A stretch of 64,000 nt of DNA from the NCBI RefSeq assembly GCF_036588685.1, contig NC_086374.1, positions 19,956,886 through 20,020,885 on the forward strand. Reading direction: 5' to 3'. Positions 1 through 10,260 of the stretch are shown piece by piece. A program made the position numbers and the translations under genes. Each line of letters begins with the position of its first letter. The first letter of the stretch is position 1. The notes beneath the pieces were generated by a model. That model was given only the letters and a program-made list of their open reading frames with translations, was not told the origin of the DNA and ran no database searches. The DNA is from Mytilus trossulus (lineage: Eukaryota; Mollusca; Bivalvia; Mytilida; Mytilidae).

Positions 1-469
1 TCTATGGAAGATTCCGATTACATACATATGCCCATATATGACACAAACAGTAAGCTTGATATTGCAAGAAAGCAATGAAAAGTGGATGGTAAAATTCATA
101 AGGGCAAATTTTAGTATTTTTTCCTAACTGTTTATTGCTACCTTATATAACGATCTCAACATTTGTTTTTTAAAAGCACAGTCTAGCCTTTATATAACGA
201 TTTTAAACCTATCAGCACCCCACAACACTGTAAATATCTGCGAGAATATTTGTTTCAGCATGAAACCAATTAATTCTAAGCGGGAGTGCTCCGATATAAA
301 TAGAAATACCAGTACAGAACAAAACGTTGGTTTCTTTCCCCCGAACTTATATTCCCTATAAAATAAATGTTCGTTGTTAAAATAAAGTACAACGAACTTC
401 TGAAGGAATTGCCTTCAACTGCAATTATAATGTATGTTGACGGTCATACCCGCTGCAGGTTTGTGCACC

Positions 470-690
470 TGTCCTGGTTGATTCAGAGACCTGTCGTTCA
501 GCAGTTATCGTTTGTTGATGTGGTTCATTGGTATTTTCCCGTTAGGAAATATAATTTAGATCGTTGGTTTTCCTGTTCGAATTGTGTACAATACTAAGTT
601 GTGGTCCCTTATAGCTTGCTGGTTGGTCTTGATCAAAGCACTGTGTAAAAGGCCGTATGTTTGTTATTATCAGGTTGGGACCAACCCTCC
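470..690 (+). repeat. Mussel interspersed repeat family A, copy 1 (5' part)
   Basis: The stretch starting with TTCAG...GTTATCGTTTGTTGATGTGG and ending with TTATAGCTTGCTGGTTGGT resembles other copies here at 14900-15150, 47295-47550 and 55700-56000. The family body reads roughly as a GTGGTTGTCGTTTGTT block, a TTGGTTTTCCCGTTTGAATG block, a CCTTTATAGCTTGCTGTTC block, and an end GGAGAGTTGTCTCATTGGCA. This copy lacks the end block; a stray end block is present at about 1135-1180. A 76-codon open frame over 367-597 is explained by the repeat and is not called a gene. Nothing else is evident in 1-470 or 720-1700. Confidence 0.6.
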
Positions 691-1134
691 CTCAGACAAG
701 GGCCTTGAAGGGGTCATTTTACCATGTTTACTGTTCAGTCTGTTGTAGAAAAGAAAATAGAAATATTAAGGATTTGTACAGTGCTACTATACAAAACCTT
801 TGACAACTTAGAATTTTTTACTCAAAAAGAGGAGAAATACATTATATTTTAAACAACTTTTCTAAAAGAGGGATGGGTCCACTTATTTTGAATAATATTA
901 TACTGTTAAAGTAAACATGGTAAATGTGTTAACATGGTTAAAGTCCTGAAATATTACAAAATTCTTGGACGTGGATTGACCATTTAATACCAAATATTAT
1001 AGTTCTTTGGGAAAATATAAGCCCTATTGTCCTTATAATAAAGTGTTTTTACAAAAAAAAAATATTATAACTTTAATATTTTGACCCCTCATAAAAGGGA
1101 TATTCATAACATTAAGGGGTTGTTCTCAACCTGA

Positions 1135-1185
1135 TTATGACTTGGAGGGAGAATTGTCTCATTGTCAGTCACACATACATAGACC
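1135..1185 (+). repeat. Family A 3'-end fragment
   Basis: Carries the diverged family end (GACTTGGAGGGAGAATTGTCTCATTGTCAG), as found at the ends of the longer copies at 15090-15130, 47490-47530 and 55945-55985. The flanks 720-1130 and 1190-1730 show no gene, only AT-rich unique-looking sequence. Confidence 0.5.
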
Positions 1186-1734
1186 AGATTTAATTATTCA
1201 ATCATTTCTTGTTGAACAGGGAAAAAATACTTCATAAATTAAAGAAATGTCAAGGTAAAAGTGATAAATCAAGTTTCAATATAGTCAAAACCTACTATTT
1301 TATGTTTACAAAAAAAAATTATAATCGCTCGCCTTTACTTTTTAAGCTTCGCCTCAAAAATTTGCAAATTAAATATTTTTTTATTAAAATTTTCAAATCG
1401 CTCGCTCGCCCCAATTTTTGGAGTGCAAAAATCTGTAGAACAAGAAATTAAATTGGTGTGGCCTTAGCTCTATGTAAAATATTCCACCATAATAATTTCT
1501 CAAGGAGATTTCCTACTCTCTGCAGGCTTGAGAAAATGACACCTAGGACATTTATATTAAATAAAAATGTGTAAGGGTTCCACGGAACCCAGTGTCTCGC
1601 ATACTTTTGCTGTTAATCACACACTCAACAAAAATGATGAAAGAAATCAACAAGAGTGCACAAACTGAAATGTCTCGCCTTCTTTACTAATCATTGATAG
1701 TATGTTGATAGTCCTAAGTATAAAGCTTTATTAA

Positions 1735-2745
1735 AAACTGTCACATAAACTTAACATTGACCAAGATAACTAAACAAAGACCAATGAACCATGAAAATGA
1801 GTTGAAGGTCAGATGAACCATGCCAGGCAGACATGTACAGCTAACAATGCTTCCATACAACAAATACAGTTGACCTATTACTTATAGTTTCAGAAAAATA
1901 GACCAAAACACAAAAACTTAACACTGAGCAATGAACCGTGAAAATAAGGTTGAGGTCAAAATAAAGCCTGGGCAACTGACATATAGATCATAAAATATTT
2001 CTATACACCAAATATAGTTGACCTATGGCATATAGTATTAGATAAAAAGACCAAAACTCAAAAACTTAACTTTGACCACTCTCAACCATGAAAATGAGGT
2101 CAAGGTCAGATGACATCTTCACGCTAGACATGTACACCTTACAATCATTCCATACAACAAATATAGTAGATCTATTGCATAAAGCATGAGAAAAACAGAC
2201 CAAAACACAAAAACTTAACTATAACAACTGAACCATGAAAATGAGGTCAAGGTCAAATGACACCTGCCAGTTGGACATGTACACCCTACTTTCCTTCCAT
2301 ACACCGAATATACTAGCCCTATTGCTTATAGTATCTGAGATATGGACTTGACCACCAAAACTTAACCTTGTTCACTGATCCATGAAATGAGGTCGAGGTC
2401 AAGTGAAAACTGTCTGACGGGCATGAGGACCTTGCGAGGTAGGCACATACCAAATATAATTATCCTATTACTTATAAGAGAGAATTCAACATTACAAAAA
2501 ATCTGAACTTTTTTTTCAAGTGGTCACTGAACCATGAAAATGAGGTCAAGGATATTTGACATGTGACTGATGGAAACTTCGTAACATGAGGCATCTTTAT
2601 ACAAAGTATGAAGCATCCAGGTCTTCCACCTTCTAAAATATAAAGCTTTTAAAAAGTTAGCTAACGCCGCCACTGCCAGATCACTATCCCTATGTCGAGC
2701 TTTCTGCAACAAAAGTTGCAGGCTCGTCAATAAAAATGCTCCTCT
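1735..2745 (+). repeat. Family B: tandem ~150-bp repeats plus terminal module
   Basis: Six head-to-tail diverged units, recognised by CCATGAAAATGAGGTCAAGG at about 1788, 1931, 2086, 2232, 2379 and 2531 (spacing about 145-155). Each unit also has a CATACACCAAATATAGTTGACC-like box and a CCAAAACACAAAAACTTAAC-like box. The array ends in a non-tandem module at about 2590-2745 containing GCCGCCACTGCCAGATCACT and a CAACAAAAGTTGCAGGC hairpin. The same order, array then module, recurs at 8200-9480. A core of ~150-bp tandem units followed by a unique tail resembles the 'pearl'/non-autonomous Helitron-type elements described in bivalves; that assignment is inference. Confidence 0.7.
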
Positions 2746-2754
2746 CTATACTAT

Positions 2755-3125
2755 GTTTTGATTGTCAGAAGCTTCTGTCCATGTTTGGTAAAAATCCAGG
2801 TTAGTTTAAGGATCATAAAAATGTTTTAAAAACTTTAACTGAAGACTTTATGTAATTTTAACTGGAAGAAAAACTAAGTCCATTTTTAAGTAAAATACAG
2901 AAAAATTGGAATTTTATTTTTACAAAATTTTATTCTGGATACTATCTTATGATCATAAACAAGCTTCTGTCAATGTTTGGTACACATCCAGGATAGTTCA
3001 AGAAAGATATTAAAATTTCAAAAACTTTAACCAGAGTGAATATTTGTGGACGCTGCTGCTGGCGACAGAATGTAGGATCACTATGTCTTGCTTTTTCGAC
3101 TAAAGTTGAAGGCTCAACAAAAAAC
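2755..3125 (+). repeat. Two diverged copies of a ~185-bp repeat abutting the DDX11 exon
   Basis: AAGCTTCTGTCCATGTTTGG at about 2770 and AAGCTTCTGTCAATGTTTGG at about 2961 begin two similar units. The second ends in a copy of the family B terminal module (GGATCACTATGTCTTGCTTT, then ACTAAAGTTGAAGGCTC) that stops a few bases before the splice donor at 3128-3129. Confidence 0.6.
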
Positions 3126-3129
3126 ATAC

Positions 3130-5057
3130 CTGTTTTCATACTGGGTAAGTTGAGAAAATGCTCTTAGTAATTGTGACCCTGTGACCTCTACACTGTGAAT
3201 ATTATTAATAGTTTCTAGAAGGTTGTGAGCTTCGTCTATAATGACAATGTTTCCGTCCAGTTTAATACCACATGCTTCCCTGGTAGATTTATGTAGTAAG
3301 GTATTGTAAGGTAACACCACTAACTCAGCTAAAGGTATAGCATATCTTGTACTATAGTATGGACAGGCTTTTGCTTGCTTTCCTGAAGAAGAAAAATATA
3401 TATATTGACCTTTTTACATTCACATTTTAGGTTTTATTGGATCTTTTATATTGAAATCATTATCATTAAACCATCAAACCTAACAAAGAAACCCCACAAA
3501 CAAATCAGTCAAAAATTTCATTTCATTTATTCTCTCATAGTTGTGCTGAGTGATAACTTTCAGTAAGAACTGCTTCTATTAACTACAAAATGTTAAATCA
3601 AAATAAAGGTTTCCAAGGCACAATAACATAAACTCCATAAATAATTTTAAATGTATACATGAAATATCATTATTCAAACTTAAAATTTAATTCATGTCAT
3701 GCATGTATATCTAGTTATTACTGTCAAACACTGTAAATTAACAAATTCAAATTATGTACATGATGTAGAACATTGAATGTACCGGTAAATGTAAATTTGT
3801 TTTATTGTATCTCTGTTTAACATTCAAACAAAAATATTTAGTCCAATAGGGGTTCATTGTATCATACTTTAAATGTAATTCAATGCTTCAACCTATCATA
3901 TCTCAAGCTTTAATGAGAACTGTTAACTAAAACAATATAGAGGTGCTTTCCTACATTACCTGCTGTAACTATTTGTTCCATATCCATGGCCTCCAGTAAA
4001 AGTTTGTTTTTAAAATCAGACATTGGTTCCTGTCTGTAGTATGGACATGATACTCCTCCCTTTTTCTTCTTTTTGGCAGCAGCTTCTCCTGAAGGTTCTC
4101 GTGGTGTGGATTTTTTTTTCTGTAGGTCTAAACACACTTCATTCATCATACTTAAAGCCTTCAATCGTGTTACAGCTGGGTTGATACATAAATTTTGTCT
4201 TGACCCAAGGGAAACAACTCTAATGTCATCCCCATATGGACTTTTTATTACCTCCCTTACAAACTGTGATAGCTGTGAATGAGTCCTACTGCAGAAATAT
4301 ATTTTAGTTACATGCTCTTCTGGTTCATCAACACTGTTATCTTCCAAATCGTTTTCTCTGTCACTATCATAATCAACAATCAGTTCTTCATCATTACACC
4401 CCTCAGTTAATTTATAAGACTGGTTCTCGGTTTCATCAACTTCTTTTTGGTAGGCTATTTGTATATCTTTTGATGCAGTTTTGATCAAACTGTCAAATTC
4501 GTCCTCTAAAATAGTTCGTTTTCTTTTAATAACCTTTGCTTTTAAATCAGACTTCAGATCCTTAACTTTTAATTCATGTTTTCTTAAAACCTCTTGCTCT
4601 TCTATTACTTTTTTCAGGTCCTCTTCTTTTTCTTTTTTGTGTTTAAATTCAGAAATCCAATCAAACTCATCCCCATCAGTTTTCTTGGCTGTTATTTTCA
4701 TTTCTAATTCCTCAAGTCTTTTTAATTCTGCTTTCTGTTTTTCTTGAAAATCTCTCAGCCATTTTAATGCACCACATATTAAACTGAGAGATTTGCCTGT
4801 TCCTGTAGGACTTTCAAAGATTCCAATTTTCCCCAATTCAATACATTCATAAAGTCTAGACATAAAATCTTCCTGGATATCATATGGTTCAAATGGAAAG
4901 GGAAATTTTGAAGGAACATTTACTTTGCCTTCAGAAGTTGATACTGCTGTTTGGCTTTTAGTTGACCCGCAAGCTGCAATAGTAGAGAAATTGGTTTGAA
5001 CTTTTTTGTAGGAACTTTCATGTTGTCTCTCTGTAGAATTTGATATTTTCAACTCAT
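3130..5057 (-). CDS. DDX11: DDX11/CHL1-like ATP-dependent DNA helicase (partial, N-terminal half)
   Basis: Superfamily 2, XPD-type 5'-3' iron-sulfur helicase; the family acts in sister-chromatid cohesion and replication-fork repair in the nucleus. Two exons are visible on the minus strand: 5057-3960 and 3382-3130, both bounded by AG/GT and joined in phase (ACA GCA G|GA AAG). The first carries the Q-motif region ([11 protein letters not shown]), Walker A (ESPTGTGKS), a long charged coiled insert typical of DDX11, an acidic stretch and motif Ia ([10 protein letters not shown]). Four cysteines are placed as in the Fe-S cluster: RQNLC, NEVC, SCPYY and, in the second exon, ACPYY. The second exon also has the DEAH box (VIIDEAHNL) and SVEVTGSQL, as in human DDX11. 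The exon at 5057 opens in phase 2 and its only ATG runs straight into a stop, so the start codon is in an upstream exon. Motifs III-VI lie off the left edge. No break in the reading frame. FANCJ and RTEL1 are less similar in these motifs. Confidence 0.93.
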
Positions 5058-5637
5058 CTGAAAAAAGGAGAGAAATGAACTGTCAGAACTGTATACAGTT
5101 ATGTCACAATAAACTATCTTAAAATTTCTTAAAACATGCTTTAGATACATGTGTTTAAGGGCTAAAAGATGGTTTTAAATTTTGGTTTTGATAAGTCCAT
5201 TCATAGAAATAATTTCAAGTTTACAAAAAGATATTAACTACTATCTACACTAAAAAGAAAAAAAATATTGTAAATACAACAACATGGTTGACTTGTGGTC
5301 CTGAATCTGTCAGAATTACCTTTGGGTAAAATTTGAGACATAAATTATGTTTAATATCTAACCCAAGTTGAAAAATGTCTATTAACAGAGAGTTACTAAG
5401 AGTAAGACCCAGAAATATTTATCAAGGAAATATATATTTTATTTTAGAATTGAACGCTTCTTTTTGTAAATTCATTGGGGTGTAAAAGTATTGACCAAGG
5501 TACATTCTAAAAATGTGTGCACACTGAATGCTTTTACAACCCTATGGTGTTACAAAAAGAAGCATTTACTACTTATAATTTTTTTTTTAGCTAGGATCAT
5601 GAAATCACGATTTTTGTCAAGTTTTTATTTAATTTAC

Positions 5638-5659
5638 CTGTGCACTTTATTGTGTACAT
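5638..5659 (-). CDS. DDX11: Candidate first coding exon of the DDX11-like gene (22 nt)
   Basis: On the minus strand an ATG at 5659-5657 is followed by six sense codons and one spare G, then a consensus donor (GTAAAT). The spare G joins the phase-2 exon at 5057 to give MYTIKCTDELKISN, which keeps the frame into the helicase. This is the only short ATG-plus-donor of the right phase that I noticed close upstream. It has no family similarity, because DDX11 N-termini vary, so chance is a real alternative and the true start could be farther upstream. Confidence 0.33.
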
Positions 5660-5805
5660 AATAAAATTGATTAAGGAATAAAGCAGGATTGCAGAGTAGC
5701 CAATCAGAATTTCGTATTATAATGAAACATACATGTTAATGAAAAAAAAAATTAAGTAAATAAGTTGAAACTAAGCTATAAGCAATCAGATCAATGAAAC
5801 GGACA

Positions 5806-5990
5806 TTTGAAAGACATCATGGCCAAAAGAAAATACAAACTATTCGACAAAACATTACACAGAAAACTTAAAATCATAAAAAAAACAAAAAACATCTTAA
5901 ACAGGTGTAGTCAGTTGCTCTGGACATGCTGGATGTCCATGGGTAAACATGTTCATCTTCAATCAAGCATGTACATTTCACACGGGATAA
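5806..5990 (+). repeat. Interspersed repeat fragment (gene-free)
   Basis: The stretch GAAAGACATCATGGCCAAAA ... GGTGTAGTCAGTTGCTCTGG resembles a dispersed element I associate with mussel loci; the identification is from memory, and no second copy was seen in this window. The 72-codon open frame here shows no recognisable family. The flanking 5058-5800 is otherwise AT-rich with nothing evident apart from the candidate exon at 5638-5659. Confidence 0.35.
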
Positions 5991-6119
5991 ATAAAAAAGA
6001 GATATCTCACAATGTTTTATTTTGAAAGTCTACAAGATATAGAAGGTTTTACTGCAAGTGCCACAAAAAACTTCCATTACAATGTGGTCAAGGTAAGATA
6101 AATCTTGTGATACTGACAT

Positions 6120-6330
6120 TTTCACTTTACAATTACTCAATACACCAAATATGATTGACATATTGCTAATGGTAAATGTATTTGAAAAACAGACCTAAGC
6201 ACAAAAACTTAACATTGACCAATGAACAATGAAAATGAGGGCAATGTAAGATTATACTTGACAGAAAGTTATGTAGTTGTACACCTTACCATCATTCCAT
6301 ACACCAAATATAGTTGACCTATTAAGGTCA
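6120..6330 (+). repeat. Family B partial copy
   Basis: About one and a half units of the ~150-bp repeat: ACACCAAATATGATTGACAT at 6140, CAATGAAAATGAGGGCAATG at 6228, ACACCAAATATAGTTGACCT at 6301. No terminal module. Confidence 0.65.
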
Positions 6331-6470
6331 AGGAACAGTAAATGGGCTATGTCGCAGATTTTGCTAAAAATTTGCATACAACCTTGGCTCGTTGAACTAC
6401 AACTGAAAATCGAAAAAATAATACATTTATCTCTTTTATTATCTGAAAAATTGCAGATTGATTTCTTTTA

Positions 6471-6996
6471 ATATGGGTGAATATTTGTATAGAAAGCACA
6501 TAAAATCAGGGAAACACCTTTTAAATTTTGTCTTAAAATCTCCAAATCTTTAATTCCACTCCATAGATTTTTCTTAAAAAACTATATATTGTTGACACAT
6601 AAATTTTTGTTTTAATGATATAATATAATCATAGGGTCACCAACTTTGTTTTTTGTCTAATAATCAATTTGTTACCTTGTTGGTAGTGATCGGTAGTGAA
6701 AAACATAAAAAATCAACGTTTTACGGCCTGCAACGCAATAATGTTACAATTATTTCGACGCTTTGTTGGATTTTTTCACAAAGAACGCAACTTTAAATGA
6801 AGTATAACGTACAAACGAAGTCAGTGACCCTATCTTTATTTTGCATCATTATATCGAAAATTTATGTATCAACAACATATAGTTTTTTAAGAAAAATCTA
6901 TGGAGTAGAATTAGAGATTTGGCGATTTTAAGACAAATTTTAGAAGGAAGGGTTTTCGCAGATTTTATGTGCTTTCTATACATACCCATCCATATA
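6471..6996. repeat. Long foldback (arms ~175 bp, loop ~180 bp), MITE-like
   Basis: The left arm (about 6471-6647) reappears inverted at about 6826-6996. Matching blocks include TAGAAAGCACATAAAATC, TTTTGTCTTAAAATC, CCATAGATTTTTCTTAAAAA, ACATAAATTTT and TAGGGTCAC, with only scattered differences. The loop is unique and relatively rich in CG (ACGTTTTACGGCCTGCAACG). There is no coding potential inside. Outer ends are ATATGGGTGAATA and its inverted partner near 6981-6995; a target duplication is not clear. Confidence 0.8.
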
Positions 6997-7096
6997 TATA
7001 CAGATCTATTGATAATGATGCTCAGAACTTGAGAAGGGGTGTGGTTATAATTCAGTCGTTTGGCAGTTAAACATGCTGTTATTATTGTTTTTTTTT

Positions 7097-7151
7097 TATA
7101 TGGTCGGGTTGTTGTCACTTTGACACATTTCCCATTTCCATTCTCAATTTT
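7097..7151 (+). repeat. Family C fragment
   Basis: The string TATGGTCGGGTTGTTGTCAC followed by CATTTCCCATTTCCATTCTC matches the ends of copies at 34128-34235 and 63270-63350. The following 7152-7935 shows no gene; it is AT-rich and apparently single copy. Confidence 0.6.
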
Positions 7152-7935
7152 ATGATAAATGTGGAATTATTTTGTACCAGTACATGTTCTTGTTTCTGTT
7201 AGCGGAACAGACATTAATAAATCATCGACATCGTCGTCAAAGTCATCCATGACCACTGACTCAGAAGTAGTCACATTACTGAACCGGTATTACTGTAAAC
7301 TTATAAATATTTTACTACTTTCACTTCTTAAATTTGGCGCCATTTAAATTTGGTTATCTCCCATGTGCTCCTGATCATGATCCAAAATAACTAATTACCA
7401 ACAGTAAAGTTAAAGTAATAATGTACAGTAACTTTCCCATTTATCTAAAAATTTACAAAAAAAATCTAAGACCAAGAGTTAAGATATCACTTTGCAATTA
7501 AAAAAACATCCTTGAGTTGATAAAGATAATTTCCCATAAATTTCTTCACTCAAAGAGTTTTCAACAACAGACAAATTCCATACAATGTGAAGCTTTTTAT
7601 TTCCAAGCCTTTTTTATGTTACATTCTAAAAAAATGTATAATTATTTGCAGTCATCTAAAAATGTCAAGGTTTGCTTGAAGACGAGTTACTGCTAACAAT
7701 GTGCTAAATCCTAGATAATAAAATACACTAAACTATTTTTTTAAAGTTACGAATCGATCTACCTTTTTAACTCAGTCAGTGAAAGGTGCCCACAGTCAAC
7801 TACACTAAACCTGCTGATACAAAAGTATGGTCACTTTATTCAAAATATAAGTAAATGTCTCATCTGCTTTACTTTCATGATTGAATTTGTATTGAAAGTT
7901 TTACCAAAAAAAAGAAATCACATACAATTATCATT

Positions 7936-8180
7936 GAGGCTCCCCCAGGGTCAAAAATGACCTACAACATCTGGGCTTTTTAGAGGCGACTTCCGACCTG
8001 AGGGCCTTCTAAAAAGACCTGCGACCTGTAAAATTTGGAAAAAAACGACCTCCAACCTACTTCCCTCCTCAGTGTTGGGGGAAAAACGACTTCAGAACCT
8101 GTACATTTCCTGTAAATATGACCTCTCGACGAATTTAAAAGCAACCTTGCGACCAGAGGGGGGTACCCTGTGGGAGCCTC
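7936..8180. mobile_element. 245-bp MITE with GAGGCTCCC inverted termini and ATCATT target duplication
   Basis: Left end GAGGCTCCCCCAGGGT at 7936-7951; right end is the inverse, ACCCTGTGGGAGCCTC at 8165-8180 (15 of 16 match). ATCATT flanks both sides (7930-7935 and 8181-8186), consistent with a target-site duplication. The interior repeats GACCT-rich words on one strand (CGACCTCC, GCGACCTG). It contains no transposase, so it is non-autonomous. Superfamily uncertain; a short, possibly trimmed hAT-type duplication is one option. Confidence 0.75.
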
Positions 8181-8199
8181 ATCATTATCAATAGTGCAT

Positions 8200-9480
8200 G
8201 AAAATGTTATCAAGATTAGACAAACCATGCTAACCAATTATTTACACCTTACAATCATTCCCTTCATCAAATACAAAGGATTAATTTCGTAATACATGAA
8301 GTACCTGAGAAACAGACAAAACCACAACCACTTAGGCAGAAACCATTTGATTTTCGGGGGGGGGTCTATGAATTTTTTCTTGACAAACTTTTTTCCCACC
8401 ATTTGCGATAGACACTCTATTTTTGGCGACAAGTTGAAAACATTTTTTTCTTTCAATTTTTAATAGCATTACATATAGTGGCAGCTGAGGGTGAAACAAA
8501 CATTTTTTTTTTTCTCAGGGTAAAAAATTAATTATTTTTTTATGCAAAAACTGGAAACAAACTTTTTTTCCAAAATCCTAAAACTTTACATCAACCAATG
8601 AATCATGAAAATGAGGCCAAGTTCATATGAACCTTGTCAGATGAACATTCACATCTTATAATCATTCATTTCACCAAATATAGTGTCATTTTGTCTATTT
8701 GTCCTTTATTTTTTTAACCATAGTCTTGTCAGTTTATTTTTAATCTGAGTTTGAATCTCACTCTGGTATCTTTTTCTACTCTCTTATCTAATGCTTATGG
8801 TATATGATGAACTGGCAATACCATGAAAGCTTAAAATTAACTAATAAACCATGAAAATAAGGTCAAGGTTACAGGAAAACCTTCAGATAGAAATATACAT
8901 CTTACAATTATTTATCACACAAAATACAATAACCATATTGCTGATAGTATGTGAAAAATAGACTAAACACTAAAAACTCAACATTGTCTAAAGAACCTTG
9001 AAAAAGAGGTAAAGGTCAGATGAAATATGTCAGTTGGAAATAAGCACTTTACATACCCAAATATAGATGACCTATTGTGTATAGTTTCTTAGATAGAGAC
9101 TTGACCGCAACAATTTTAACCATGAAATGAGATTGATGGCAGGTGAACCCTGTCTTAGGGACATGTAGATCTTTTAAGGACCTCATGAACCAAATATAGT
9201 AAAAAATATGACTCATTATAATGGGTCAGTGAGAAATTCAACTAACAAAAATCTATAACTTTTTCCAAGCAGTCACTTAACAATGAAAATGAGGTCAAAG
9301 AAAATGACAGACAGTATCTTCATAACATAAGTTAATTATCTGCATACAAAGTATGATGCATCCAGATGTTTTTTGGACTGAAATGAAAAAAGCTTTATAC
9401 AAGTAGTAAACTCTGCTGCCGCCATGAGATTGTAATATCTGCCTAACATTCTGCCTCCAACCATTTGGGCAAATTCATAA
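8200..9480 (+). repeat. Family B: second composite array with terminal module
   Basis: Diverged ~150-bp units marked by ATGAAAATGAGG-like boxes near 8605, 8849, 8996, 9118 and 9280, followed by a terminal module at about 9355-9470 (ATGATGCATCCAGATG, GCTGCCGCCATGAGATTG) in the same order as at 1735-2745. A low-complexity stretch rich in T runs (about 8340-8580) interrupts the first unit. The next 9481-10010 has nothing recognisable. Confidence 0.65.
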
Positions 9481-10014
9481 GAATTGATCGTCCAGCCCAA
9501 CCCCCTCAACATTCCCTCTGGATCATTTGTTGGACTAGAATATAATTCATGACAGAAATCACTTTTTTGTTGATCTTGTAGAGCTAATTTTTTTTCAGTT
9601 TACATTTTCTACATCTACTTTGCCCGAAACCCAAAAAGATATATATAAAAAAATCATCCATTCAGGGCAATCACTCCTATAAAGAGTCTACTAAATACTT
9701 AAGAAAAAAATTGTATATTTGTAGATCTTGTCTTGCTGATGATTTTTAATGATTAAAGTGTATATTTTTTTATACAGTTTAAAGATAGAAGGCAAAAGTG
9801 CACAACATTGGTAAAAATTGTCATTCGAAAGCAAGAACTCAAAAAAAAGAAGTCATTTATCATTTAAAATTTTCATAACAATAGGTGAAAATGTAAAATA
9901 AATTGGGCAATTCCTCATTTAAGAACAATAACTCCTATATGAGTTTGCCTCAACAGTTTTTATGTAAAGGGACAATAGGTAGTTCTCATTATTTTGAAAA
10001 TTTCTGTCCCTGTC

Positions 10015-10260
10015 CAACATTCTCAGGATAAAAAACCCCAGAAAATGTCCATAGTACACAGACGCCCAACTCCCACTTTCATTTTCTATGTTCAGTTGAC
10101 CATGAAATTGGTGTCAAAAATCATATTTGGTATTTCAATTAGAAAGAACATAGCATAGTGTACTAAGTTTCAAGTAAATTGGATTTCAACTTCATCACAA
10201 ATACCTTGACCTAAAATTTTAACCTGAAGCGGGACAGACACCCTGCCACAAAGACCTGAA
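10015..10260 (+). repeat. Family D repeat, copy 1
   Basis: Contains CATAGTACACAGACGCCC, TTTCTATGTTCAGTTGACC, TACTAAGTTTCAAGTAAATT, GGATTTCAACTTCATCAC and TTTAACCTGAAGCGGGACAG in the same order as at 62310-62585. A reverse-strand end of the same family lies at about 38745-38830 (TATGCCCCACCTTATGTTTT). 10261-11945 has no evident gene; the part next to 11946 is probably calaxin 3' UTR. Confidence 0.65.

Noticed and set aside
4073-4747. Plus-strand frames of 69 and 88 codons
   Set aside because: Antisense shadows of the DDX11 exon, whose helicase motifs are unambiguous on the minus strand.
5055-5057. ATG at the edge of the DDX11 exon as the start codon
   Set aside because: It reads ATG AGT TGA, an immediate stop; the exon is entered in another phase from an upstream exon.
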